Positions 23,200 to 33,871 of a stretch of DNA of 64,000 bases are shown here, piece after piece (within the stretch, counting starts at the first letter, position 1; the number at the start of each line of letters is the position of its first letter). The DNA is from Portulaca oleracea (Eukaryota > Streptophyta > Magnoliopsida > Caryophyllales > Portulacaceae): NCBI GenBank assembly GCA_029582165.1, contig CM055882.1, forward strand, positions 21,176,867-21,240,866, read 5' to 3'. Position numbers and translations under genes: made by a program. A model generated the notes under the pieces. That model saw nothing but the letters and a program-made list of their open reading frames with translations. It was not told the origin of the DNA and did not search any database.

Positions 23200-24751
23200 G
23201 TCCAGGCTTTTGAACAGGGGGTTTGTTTGTCTTTAGGGACAGGTACTGAATTTTGCTTCTTTGGAACCTACTTGGTTTTGGTCCTTTGTTTTGGTGTGTT
23301 AGTGGGTTTGTGAAAAGGCACGGAATCTGTTTTGGCCTTTGGTGAACCAGGTTTATCTGTAGAGGTTTTCTTCTTAGAGTGTGGAGTAGAGTGAACTAGG
23401 TTTATTTCTTGATTGAGAATGAAGTTTAGCTCTTTTCGGTTTTGGATCATCTCATCTCTCATACTGACATTGTCAGTGGCGAGGTTTTTTATTATCTCAT
23501 GTTAAGTTGCTATGGTTTTGGTGTTTGTCTCAGCAATTCTAGTGAGGTAATGAACTTTGTCAGTGAGGGTGGCAAGGTAATCAAGTAGATGAAGCAGTCT
23601 GGGTTTCGAGTTATGTTGAGGACATTTAAGAAAGAGATTTGTGAATACCTCATCATTGTCATCTGCTTGTGTTTCTGTAACGTCCTTTGCCATAAGACAA
23701 AGATTTGCAATTTCCTCGGACTCACTTTCACTTTCACTTCCTTCACTTTCACTCCATATGGCAACCATAGCTTTGCTGCTCAATCTTTTTCCTCTGAAGT
23801 CACTTTGTTCCTTGACTTTCTTCATGTGAGGACATTCTCAGACCAAATGATCTGTTGCACCACAAGCAAAGCATTTGTATTCATTATCATCTTTGATTTG
23901 AGTCTTACCTTTGGGTGAAGGTCGTTTGGAGGATGATTCCCTTAGGTAACCACGGAATCTGGGATTCTTTCTGTATAGTCGCTTGAAACCTTTAGCTAGC
24001 ATGGCCATGGTTTCTTCTTCATCATCCTCTGATTCTTCTTCTGGTTCCTTGGTACTTTTGAGAGCAATGTCCTTGGTCTGATTGCCTTCATATAGTCGTA
24101 TCTCGTGTGCAAGGAGCTTTCCTATCAACTCTTCAAGCTTCAAGGTCTCTAGATCTTGAGCTTCTTCAATAGCAGTTACTTTTGGTCCCCATTTGTGTCT
24201 GGGCAGACACTGAAGGACCTTGTTCACTTGCTCTTCATCTGTCTATGTTTTCCCGAGAGACTTGAGGTGGTTGGTTATCGCACTGAATCTTTTGAACATT
24301 GATTCAATGGATTCATTCTCTTCCATCTTGAAGCCTTCATACTTTTGAACAAGTATGTTGATCTTAGTATTTTTCACTTGATTTGTTCCTTCATAGGTCG
24401 TGACCAAGTAGTCCCATATCTGTTTTGTTGTATCAAGATTAGACACTCTTTCAAATTCATTAGAATTAAGACTGTAAATTAAAAGATAATGTGCATGAGT
24501 ATTCTTCTTTGCTTTCTCTTTCTCCTCAGGTGTATACTCAGATCTTGGCTTGTTGTTTTATGTCCCATCCTCAGCAGTCTTTTGAGAGTAGGATAGTTTC
24601 CTTCTTTGACTATGTACCAAATGTCCTCATCTTGATTTCTCAAGAAGATTTCCATTTGGCGTTTCCAAACTCGGTAGTTGTCACCTGTCAGCAGAGGTGA
24701 TCTGTTCCATGAACATCCTTGACTTAAGTCACCCATGTTGTGATCTCCCAT
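23200..24751 (-). pseudogene. Sirevirus gag
   Basis: The first ATG in the gag frame is at 24,751 (MGDHNMGDLSQGCSWNRSPL). The UBN2/retrotransposon gag domain follows in three frame-broken pieces (24,479-24,751, 24,243-24,446 and 23,838-24,227). The zinc knuckle is CFACGATDH followed by a normal C, with a TGA replacing the usual Trp codon within it (about 23,838). A Glu/Ser-rich and Lys-rich segment follows to about 23,270. At least three stops or frameshifts mean no full capsid protein can be made. Confidence 0.8.
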
Positions 24752-24797
24752 GATCTTTTCCACAGAGCGATTAGTCTCTGAATTTTCAGTGGGCTAA

Positions 24798-24809
24798 GCT
24801 CTGATACCA
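24798..24809 (-). promoter_or_regulatory. Sirevirus primer binding site
   Basis: On the minus strand it reads TGGTATCAGAGC, two bases inside the 5' LTR. It is complementary to the 3' end of plant initiator tRNA-Met, the standard copia primer. Confidence 0.92.
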
Positions 24810-24811
24810 AT

Positions 24812-25669
24812 TGAAAGAATCCTAGAGGGGAGGGGGTGAATAGGGTTACTGAATTTTCTGCACAAATAACAACTGGTGAAGGACGTTAGGTTCTCAATCT
24901 AATTAGATTGAGAATCACCTTAATAAGATGCATCAATACGATTAATAAAGGACAAAAGATATAAACTGAATAACTTCCTTTATTATGAAAAGAACTTGAT
25001 AAACCTAGGATGAACGTCCTTAGGTTTTACAGTGAACCAAGCGCCTTACACGGACGCTTCTTATTTTTTGGAAAACAACACACACCAAATTCAACCTTTG
25101 GTGTTTAATCTCAATCGATCCTAAGTCCGTCTAGGAATCGATTACACAAGCATCAATCAACCCTAAATCCATTAAGGACTGATTACACTCAACTTCTCAC
25201 AATCACCAATTCTCGCAAGAACACAAAACAGAAAACTCTATTTCTATTTTGAACACCCGATTTCTTCCGTGGAATCGTTGCCCTCCTTTGTCTTGAATTC
25301 GTCTATTTAAACTGCTATGTTGAGTCTAGTATCCGTTTGAGAAAAGATTCTGCCTTTGCTCCAATTTCTCTTCACAACGGCTCGAGATTTCCTTCCTTTT
25401 CAGCAAGGTATACTTTGAGTTCCTTCCAATTTTCTTCACCGATTTTGCCTACAAAGATAGCGCATATAATCAGTTAGCCTGATTAGAAAATAAGATAGGA
25501 AAGTAAGATTCTTGCTTAAATGGAGTACTTCCCTGATTTGGTGTCGTCACTTGTCTTTCACTTCAAAACCCTTCGAGCAGTACCAATGTCCTTCAGGTTG
25601 GTTGACATAGACGTCATTGCTGTGTAGTGAGTGAACGTCCTTTGCTCTGTTCTCAAAAGGGGTTCTACA
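24812..25669 (-). repeat. Sirevirus 5' LTR
   Basis: 858 bp, TG...CA, paired with 1,056-1,913. As the element is on the minus strand this is the 5' LTR. The TSD gaggc follows at 25,670-25,674. Confidence 0.9.
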
Positions 25670-25674
25670 GAGGC

Positions 25675-26342
25675 CTAAATATACCGAGCTCCGATCGGTA
25701 ACTGAATGGACCGTCTTTCTAAAGGAACCTCGTGACATCACGTGGTGGATCGAATGGTGGCATGTTCCTGAATATGTGACCAGTGACTATCACAACGCCT
25801 ATGTGTGTATCGCCGGCTAGACGCACATGACTTTCTACTTTCCGGAGCGGGTATTGCGACAGATGGGCTGCAAATAGACCATCCCCGAGCGACTATGTAA
25901 AGCCCCCGAGCAATTGAAGCTTCGTGGCTCGGTGATAGAATCTTGGCTGAAGTACTTGGCGAGAAGGCCGACCCTGAAGGCTCCGTCAAAGGCACATGTA
26001 TCAGAGATCGCTGACGCTGGATATCACGGATGGCTGATTGCGGTCGTCGAGTCTCGCCGTGCTGGAGAGGCGTTAAGAAGTCGAACATCCATGAGGGAGA
26101 GACTGGGTCCTCGTTCAATGATAAAGGATCGTCTCGGTGCGAAGGTGACGGCAAAAGATCGACTTGGTCCGAGGGTGGAGACACGGAAATCACATAAGAG
26201 AGCCTATAAGCCTAAAAACAAAGAGACGGACCCGAACGAGCCTAGAGACATGGAGATCGACCATGAGACCACTGGCGAAGTAGAGAAAGTGGAACAAGAC
26301 TACAAGATGGATGGAAGCGAAGGAACTGAACTGCTTTGCTAG
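25675..26342 (+). pseudogene. Antisense DUF7745-like ORF of the Tat element, 3' part
   Basis: This continues the plus-strand ORF split by the Sirevirus. One frame reads through RSVTEWTVFLKEPRDITWWI and FYFPERVLRQMGC, with in-frame TAG at about 25,818 and 25,877, then an open stretch from about 25,880 to the stop at 26,342. It ends in a basic region with repeated RLG(P/A)-type units and an acidic tail. Joining to the 5' part requires a one-base shift, so there is either a frameshift or another intron. It lies tail-to-tail with the Tat integrase (end 26,584), the arrangement expected of Tat antisense ORFs. Confidence 0.6.
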
Positions 26343-26583
26343 AATAAACTTTTATTTAATTACGCCTTTTGAATTTTCTTATTTACAAGCAGTGTACTCG
26401 CATTTTAATCATTAATAAAAGAAGAAGTTTTGTTTACAATCATTGTGTCTTTGCAAACTTTATCTTTCCTTCTTTTTATGAGCATAAATTGAATATTAAC
26501 CAAGTGTCTGAAAATTGGTTTTCCAGTTGCTTGGCTATATTAAGCATAATATCGCTTGAGTTGTTCCAAATTTGTGGGTTGAA
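26343..26583. other. Spacer between antisense ORF and Tat integrase
   Basis: AT-rich 3' region shared by two converging transcripts. An attaataaaa stretch near 26,410 could serve as a plus-strand polyadenylation signal. Nothing coding seen. Confidence 0.4.
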
Positions 26584-29500
26584 TCATATCTTCTCCATCC
26601 ATAGTGGCAAGCCGAGCTGCTCCTCCCGGTAAAATTTCCTTAACCATATAAGGACCTTTCCAATTACGTGCAAACCTTCTTGAAGTGAACGACTTTTCAC
26701 CTTTTTATTAAAGGCGCGAGTGATCCTATTCTGGTACACCTGAACATTATGCAACGCCCTTAATCGCCTTTCATCCATCAACATTAACTCCTCGAACCTT
26801 GCCCTAGCCCATTCTGCTTCTGGCAATTGGCTTTCTGCCACTATGCAAAACGACGGGATTGCTAACTCGATCGGCAGGACTGCTTCCATCCCATACACTA
26901 ATGAATATGGTGTTGCTCCTGTGGCAGTTCGAATTGAGGTCCGGTATCCCCATAAGGCAAATGCTAACTTGTCTGGCCAATCTTTGTAGGTGACAACCAT
27001 CTTCTTTATGATTCCTGCCACCGTCTTATTGGTCGCTTCTACGGCTCCGTTGGCTTGAGGTCGGTAAGGTGAGGACTGATGATGCTGAATTTTGTAATTA
27101 GTGGGCAAAACCTCCACTTCCTTTCGAAAGTGACTCCCGTTATCACTGATGATCTCATGAGGCACTCCATATCGACATATAATGTTTTGAAGGATGAATT
27201 TGGCCACTTGCTTGGATGTGAGTTTGGCAAAAGAGGCTGCCTCTACCCACTTAGTGAAGTAATCAATAGCAACCAAGATGTATTCATGTCCTCCTGTTCC
27301 GATTGGGTGTATTTTACCAATGATGTCAATACCCCATACCGAGAATGGTCATGGAGAGGTCAGTGTTGTCAGATATGAAGGAGGTTGATGCTGCAGATTG
27401 GCATACTCCTGACATTTGTGGCATCTTCGAACAAAATTTAAGCAATCTGCTTCCATAGTGGTCCAGTAATAACCAGCTCTTTGAATCTTCTCCTCTATCA
27501 TGCGCCCATTCATGTGAGGCCCGCACTCTCCTCCGTGTACAGTAGCCATAACTTCCTTTGCATTTTTGGAGTCGATGCACAACAAATTGATGCCTGTGGG
27601 TGACTTCTTGTACAAACGATCTTAGATCAAGCAGTATTGTGCTGCTAGAGACCTGATCGCTCGTTGTCCTCGAGCATCTAACTCTGCCGGATATTCTCCC
27701 TTTCGAAGAAAATTGTATATGTCAAGAAACCATTCCCCAGTCTCCTCTTCTTGTGTTTCCATGGCACAGACATACACGGGTTCAGACTGTCGCTCTACAA
27801 TTACTGGTAGCTGGAGCGTGCCTGATGGGATGGATATCATTGAAGATAATTTAGGTAGAGCATCGTCCAGTTCATTGTGATCCCTAGAAAGGTATTGAAA
27901 GCTGATCTTCTCAAACTGGTCAGCAAGTCCCAACACCTTCTGCTGATAAGCCAAGAGACACTCACTTCGAACCTTCCACGCACTCTTAGCCTGATTGATG
28001 ATGAGGCTAGAATCTCCAAAGACCTTTAAGTAGCGTATGCCTAAAGCCAAGACAGCTTGTAGACCCTTGATACATGCTTCATACTCCACCGCATTGTTAG
28101 TAGCATCAAAATCCAATTTTACAGATACAGGGACATGTGCACCTTCTGGAGATATTAACATGACCCCTACTCCGCAACCCATTTGGTTAGAAGCTCCGTC
28201 AAAATACATTTCCCAAGTAACTTCATCGGTCAGGAACACGTCTTCGTCTGGGAATTCCAAGTGAGTGCTTGGAGGTTCCTGTGATGGTGAAGCGGCCAGA
28301 AAATCTGAAACAACTCGCCCTTTAATAGATTTCTGGGGTAAGAATTGGAGATTGAACTCAGAAAGCATGACCACCCATCGGGCGATGCGGTTGTTGATGG
28401 TTGGCTACTCCATGATAAATTTGATGGGATTGTTCTCAACTATTACATACACCGTGTGTGAGAGCATGTAGTGCCTTAGCTTCTTGGTGGCCCAAACTAC
28501 TGCGAGAGCCATTTTCTCTATGTCTGCATATCGACTTTCGTAGTCTAGGAACTTCTTGCTCAAGTAGTAGATGGTGCTCTCTTGATCTTTTACCTTTTGA
28601 GCTAGCATAGCCCCCATTGCTGAGCTAGTCACATTAAGGTAAAGGAGTAGAGGCTCATCTGGTACTGGCGACATGAGAACTTGAGGATGTTGCAGATACT
28701 CCTTGATTTTATCAAAAGCAGCTTGACATCGATCATCCTATTATGCTTTGCTTCCTTTCTTTAACTTCTTGAACAAAGGTTCACAAGTCATGGTGAGCTT
28801 TGAGATGAACCTACTTATGTACTGGACACGTCCCAAGAAGCCTCTTATCTCCTTTTCTGTCTTCGGTGGTTGTAACTGTTGGATAGCCTTGATCTATGAA
28901 GGATCAACTTCAATGCCCCGTTGGCTGACCACATAGCCTAGTTGCTTTCCAGAGGTAACACCGAAGGTGCACTTTGCTGGGTTGAGCCATATCTTGTATT
29001 TGCGAAGTCGCAGAAAGAACTTGCGGAGGTTAGGAATATGATCCTCCCTTGTCTTGGACTTAACAATCATGTCATCGACATAAACTTCTACTTCGACGTG
29101 CATCATGTCATGAAGTAGGGTATTGGCAGTTCTCTGGTACGTTGCTCCGACATTTTTAAGACCGAAAGGCATGACCACATAACAGTACGTTCCCCATGGT
29201 GTAGTAAAGGAAGTCTTCTCCATATCTTCTTCTGCCATTTTTATTTGATTGTAACCGGCATATCCGTCCATAAAGGATAAGAGCTCATGTCCGCAAGTGT
29301 TATCCACTAATATATCGATGTGGGGTAGAGGGAAACTATCCTTGGGACTAGCTTTGTTAAGGTCTCGGAAGTCCACAGACATGCGCACTTTCCCGTCTTT
29401 CTTGGGTACTAGGACGATGTTAGCAATCCATTCAGGGTATTGGACTGCTTTGATGAACTTAGCGTTAAGTTGCTTGATCACCTCTTCTTCAATTTTCTTA

Positions 29501-30093
29501 GCCCATTCAGGTTTGATCCTCCTAGCCTTTTGTCGAACTGGCTTTGCATCGGGGAGCAAAGGTATGGTGTGCTCCGCAATTTCCCTGTCAATCCCTAGCA
29601 TATCCTCGTAAGACCATTCGAATACATCCACAAACTCCTTGAGAAGCTCTGTAAATGCCACCCGTTCTTCTGCTGTGAGTGAACTACCTAACTTCAACTC
29701 CCGAGGTTGTTCTTTCGTGCCCACATTTATGGTGATGGTGTCTTCTAACACCGCCCTTTTATGCTCATGTTCATTAGAAAATTCTTTTAAGGGTTCATCA
29801 AATTCTAGATTATTATTAGCGGAGCAGTTCAGGGAAGAGGGGAAAGAAGAATAAGAGTAAGCAGAAAGGTTCATCTTATTGAATGCAGAAATGAGTACAT
29901 CGCCAGTAGACTCAAGACCAGACTCACTTGACTCTAGACTCTTAGGACCAGACTCTATGTCCATAGGAACAGACTCTCCTACAGATAAAACAAAGTTATT
30001 CTTCTCAGCATCGACCCACGAGACCACCTTGACTTCTTCTTCTTCAGTGATCATGAGACTTGGGTCAAAACTTGGGTTGGATAATGCAGCAAT
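26584..30093 (-). pseudogene. Tat pol: RT, RNase H, archaeal-type RNase H, integrase
   Basis: On the minus strand: RT (about 29,620-28,900; SVDFRDLNKASPKDSFPLPH, then YVDDMIVKS), first RNase H (about 28,680-28,405), second archaeal-type RNase H (RVT_3; MYFDGASNQMGCGVGV..., about 28,210-27,830), integrase zinc finger with CHKCQEY (about 27,420), integrase core DYFTKWVEA...SDNGSHF...NGAVEATN (27,276-26,900), and the C-terminal part ending at 26,584. Stops occur at 28,894-28,896 and 28,405-28,407, with more near 28,735 and 27,622 and a frameshift near 27,340. The 5' side of this polyprotein is cut by the CACTA element at 30,094. Two RNase H domains are the hallmark of the Tat clade. Confidence 0.85.
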
Positions 30094-30111
30094 CACTACA
30101 AGAAAATTAGT

Positions 30112-30215
30112 TTTTTGTGGCAATTTACTTGTGGCAAAATTTAAATTGCTACAAAACACAACAAAGCTACAAAGTAATAGTAGCACATATAATTTTGCTA
30201 CAAAAGGCACCTATA
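30112..30215. repeat. Subterminal TTGTGGCAA repeats, left end of third CACTA
   Basis: Copies of ttgtggcaa and ttgctacaaa spaced 10-20 bp apart; the larger matching array is at 36,540-36,880. Confidence 0.75.
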
Positions 30216-30477
30216 TTGTGGCTTCTTTACCTATAATAAAAAGGAGAGTTTTCTCCCCTTTTTGTTGCTTGCTTGCTTGTTCTCTACATGTGCCCGCCCC
30301 TACATCATTCATCATTCATCATTCATCATCCATCATTCACATCATCATCATCATATTTCTCTCTCTACTACAAATTGTGGATTTCTCCCAAGTGTTGATA
30401 ATATTGCCATTTTTCTTCCCACTCATAATGAAAATAAAAATATATGGAGGTAAGGAACTGATAACACAGGCAAAAAT

Positions 30478-30740
30478 TTGGGTCCAGCTAAATTCGGGTC
30501 GCACAAATTTAGACAATGTCAAAATTTGGACGAAGAATTCATGTTCGGACCCGGTTTTATTTCGGGTCAGGCAATTTGGACAAAGCTAAAATCGGGTTCG
30601 GACAATAGAAAAAAAGAGAAATTTTATGTCCGAATATTCGGTCAATACCAAATTTCGGACGAAAAATCTATGTCCAGATCCGTTTTTTTTTGGCTGGACA
30701 ATTCAAGTAATTCAGGTCGGACAAAAGATTGCCAGCTCTA
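30478..30740. repeat. Degenerate tandem of a tcgg-acaatt motif
   Basis: Repeating phrases such as ttcgggtcgcacaatttaga, then tcgggtcaggcaatttggac and ttcggacgaaaaatctatgt, indicate five or six diverged units of 40-60 bp. No function assigned; the open frame across it is a by-product of the repeat. Confidence 0.4.
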
Positions 30741-31189
30741 GGAACCGAGCTCTACATATGATATAAATTTTTATTTTTGAGTAAAAATTAGATGACCATA
30801 ATGATATATTACCTCTCTTAGAAAATGCTTGTCCTAATTTGTTTGTCACTTTTATGATTCCAATAACTATCGCTCTCTTTTTACCCATAATAAATAAATT
30901 TATTCCTCACTTGTTATAATTCCAACATCTATATTCTCAATTACTGCAGGGTCAGTGCTGGCGAGTCACAAAATTTTCACCTTAATTCCAAGATTCTTCA
31001 TAAACTCCTCAAATTAGGTAAGTAGAAAATTATTGTCGATAATTAATCATTGTAAAGAATAAGTCTTTATGTACTTACAATTTTTCTGACACAAGAATAA
31101 TAGTCATAAATATTAACTATTATTTATAAAATTAAGTTTAAAAATATTTAATCATTAAATTTATATACATAACTTTTCAATTTTTGATA

Positions 31190-32113
31190 CTTCCTCCATT
31201 CCATATTAATTGATATATTTCAAAAATTTTCACATACTAAGGTTTAATTAAAAAACTACATGTCTATTCTTTAGTTAGGTTAAACCTAACTAACCTAACC
31301 TAACTCAACATAACTTAACTTAATTTATCCTAACCTAACCTAACTCAACTTTCTAAAAACATTCAAACCAAAAACAACTTTTTAAATAAAAAAGTAATTC
31401 AAATAATATTATTCTAATGTTCAAATCAATCCACGTTTTTCAACATCTACAACTTTTTCATTTAATTTTTCACCCAACAATCAACTTAACTCAAATATAT
31501 CATATCATTTCCTATCCTAACTTATCCTAAACCTAACTTGACAAAAGAACAGGGTCGCCCTATCCTTTAATTGGGTTAAACTTAGCTACCCTAACCTAAC
31601 TTATCCTTATTTAACCTAAGTTAACCCAACTCTCTAAAAAACTACCAAAACCAAAAACAACTTTTTAAATAAAAAAAAATTCAAATAATATTATTTCAAT
31701 CTAAAATCAATTCACTTTTTTCAACACCTATAACTTTTTCATTTATTTTTCACAAAATATTCAAATTTTATTAATAAAATATTTCCACCCAATTACTAAC
31801 TTAACTCATACCTATTATATCCTATCCAATTATAATTTATCATAACTTAACTAACCTAACTTGAACCTAACTTGACTAAAAAACAAGGTTTTAAATAACA
31901 CTATTTTCCAAGGTGTTTTTTCGGATATCAAGGTGTAGCCGTGTAGGTAGTGAGAGAATGTGAGTAGAAGTAGTTTTTATTAATTGAAAAAATAAAAATT
32001 AACATAATTATTAAAGTTAAAATAATTAAATTAGATATTAATAAATGAAAAGCGACAATTATTTGAGAACAAAAAAATTAATTTAAGTGTCCATTAATAT
32101 AAAACAGAGGGAG
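31190..32113. mobile_element. Stowaway/mariner-like MITE (924 bp)
   Basis: Ends cttcctccattccatattaa (31,190) and ttaatataaaacagagggag (32,113) are inverted versions of the tactccctccgt... Stowaway terminus, with TA on each side (31,188-31,189 and 32,114-32,115). It is long for a MITE and its interior is the taaccta-rich tract. Confidence 0.65.
31255..31890. repeat. Degenerate TAACCTAA-rich tract
   Basis: Multiple short runs of taacctaac(t)/ttaggtt, interspersed with repeated segments (ctaaaaac...ccaaaaacaactttttaaat occurs at about 31,350 and 31,637). The motif resembles, but is not, the plant telomere repeat CCCTAAA. The two larger segments are a roughly 285-bp tandem duplication. Confidence 0.55.
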
Positions 32114-32224
32114 TAGGTACTAAGAAGTAAGAATGCAGCCCGTGCCTTGCACGGGCAGCTATAACTATACTAAAGTAAAAAGGGGACTTGCCCTTCTACA
32201 TAATTGGTATTGTGTTGTGATGAA

Positions 32225-32430
32225 AGATTTTTTGATTTTTTTAATTTTTCTTTTTTCACCTTTTTTTCCTCTGCTATGGCCTGTGTGCATGTTGTGTGAT
32301 ATTTTTTATTTTTTCCTTTTTCCTTTTTCCTGTTTTTCCTTTTTCTTTTTCTTTTTCTTTTTCTTTTTTGTGTTTTTTATTTTTCCTTTTTCTTTTTTGT
32401 GTTTATTTCTAATTATAATTTTGCTAATTT
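32225..32430. repeat. Pyrimidine tract
   Basis: About 200 bp dominated by ctttttcctttttc units on the plus strand. Low complexity; the apparent protein (Phe-rich) is an artefact. Confidence 0.8.
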
Positions 32431-32441
32431 TTTAGTAAGTA

Positions 32442-32675
32442 CCACCTTCGTTTTTATTTATCTGTCGCCTAGGAAATTATGTTAAAAACTTTAACCATTA
32501 ATATCTTAATTTGTATAACGATTCATCATACAAAATTGATATTTGTTAGATTCATTATAAAAATCTTTAAAAACAGTATAATATTATATTTTTTATACAA
32601 AATTTATATTAGAAATTATTAATTGAAGATTGACATTGAAAACCGAAAATGATAAATAAAAAAGAACGGAGGGAG
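32442..32675. mobile_element. Stowaway MITE (234 bp)
   Basis: It starts ccaccttcgtttttatttat and ends ataaataaaaaagaacggag + ggag, inverted complements of each other apart from a few changes, with TA target duplications (32,440-32,441 and 32,676-32,677). Size and termini are typical of Stowaway. Confidence 0.75.
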
Positions 32676-33582
32676 TAATTATTTTTTATAAAAAATAAAT
32701 GAGGTAAAAACTTTTTTCATTCATTCAGACGTTACTTTTTAGTCGGGTTAAGTTCGAGTTAAATTTAGGAGAGAAAGAAATGAAAGGAAAGAATAGAATA
32801 GAATAAGAAAGGATATGAATTAAATTAATTGTCGGGTGAAAATATTTTATTAAATTTTACAAGCTTATGATTTATATAATGGGAAAAGTATTGTAATTCA
32901 CTAATTTCATTAATTAACCCTCCGTCATTTTTTATTTATTCACTTAACTAACTTTTTTTATCTTTATTATTTATCACATCTACGTTTTCAATCATTAATG
33001 ATATTTTTTCATTTAATTTATTTCTACCTAATTTTTTTACATTGATTTCTTCTTTTTTTTCAAAATGATTGATGAAAAAATATTGAGGAAGTTTTTGATA
33101 AATATAATTTCAAAAATACAAAATATATGTCCCGTCCATCCGACGGGCAATTAGCTAGTATTGTAAAAATTGCCACTAAAGACCTTGAAATTATTCATTA
33201 AAACCGGGAAATAAATTAAGCTTGAAATTTGCCTAATTATAAATTCCCTCCATTCATTTTGGGAGCTAAAGTTGCATATTACCCGAGAATTATTTGAGAA
33301 AAACAAAGTCCCAAACAAAACGCAAAAATGGTTTTCCCTCGTTTGATTGAAATTCCATAACCCTAACTTTCCTCACCCTCTACCCATTTCACACACCTCC
33401 CTGACCATCTTCTCACTCACACTCTCCGACCGTCCGAAATCGGCACTCCCTGGGTACCGACGAACCACCGCCAGTCAGAACGGCGTAGTCCGGCAGTCTT
33501 AAACCCTGAATCACTGCACCACGTCCAATTTTCGCCGCCGCCACCTTCTCTGGCATCCAAATTCGTCATTCGAGATTTTCCG

Positions 33583-33660
33583 GTGAGTTCATGTGTTATT
33601 CTGTGCTAGGTTTAAAGTGGGAAACCTAATTAGGGTTTCTAACCAATGTTCCAGTATCTA
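33583..33660 (+). other. 5'-UTR intron of captured KRR1 fragment
   Basis: ttttccg|gtgagttcatg is a strong donor and aatgttccag an acceptor about 70 bp later, a few bases before the KRR1 ATG at 33,674. Retained introns show genomic DNA was captured rather than a cDNA. Confidence 0.5.
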
Positions 33661-33673
33661 GTAGAAGGCAGTC

Positions 33674-33871
33674 ATGGAGGTACAAAGCAGTGCTGTTGTG
33701 GAGGATGTGAACAAGCAGCAGAAATTGAGGCACAAGGGAAAACACGATAAGCCAAAGCCATGGGATGACCCCAGCATCGACCATGGAAAGCCGAGAAGTT
33801 CGATCCTTCTTGGAATGAAACTGGCATGCTTGAAGTCAGCTCTTTCTCCAATATTTTCCCCCAGTATAGAG
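33674..33871 (+). pseudogene. KRR1: Captured KRR1 (SSU processome KH protein) first exon
   Basis: Starting at ATG 33,674 the frame contains KHKGKHDKPKPWDDP-like sequence (here RHKGKHDKPKPWDDPSID), the conserved N-terminus of KRR1, a nucleolar KH-domain protein needed for 18S rRNA processing. Just after this, near 33,783, one base is missing; the shifted frame continues as KAEKFDPSWNETGMLEVSSF, matching the next part of KRR1, up to FPQYR and a GT donor at about 33,872. Only exon 1 and some intron are present; the KH domains are absent. It sits inside the third CACTA element and cannot make KRR1. Recognition is from family knowledge; the match is long enough to be confident. Confidence 0.8.

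Larger units (their letters stand above)
1056..25669 (-). mobile_element. Sirevirus-type Ty1/copia retrotransposon (with nested CACTA elements)
   Basis: Both LTRs are 858 bp (1,056-1,913 and 24,812-25,669), begin TG and end CA, and are flanked by a perfect 5-bp TSD gaggc (1,051-1,055 and 25,670-25,674). On the minus strand the order is LTR, PBS complementary to initiator tRNA-Met, gag with zinc knuckle, protease, integrase, RT, RNase H, a further ORF in the env-like position, polypurine tract, LTR. An extra ORF after pol and repeated aaagggggaga-type polypurine motifs are Sirevirus characters. Of the 24.6 kb, about 16.1 kb is a CACTA insertion (2,629-18,693); the element proper is about 8.5 kb. 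The LTRs look very similar, so insertion is probably recent, yet gag and pol already carry stops. Confidence 0.9.

Noticed and set aside
29297..30589. Plus-strand open frames opposite Tat pol
   Set aside because: Mirror frames of the RT region; no domain and no start context.
31255..31890. Interstitial telomere
   Set aside because: The unit is taaccta(a), not CCCTAAA, is irregular, and is bounded by MITE ends; not telomeric repeat.
32133..32435. Phe-rich membrane-like open frame of 100 codons
   Set aside because: It is encoded by a cttttt repeat tract; low-complexity artefact.
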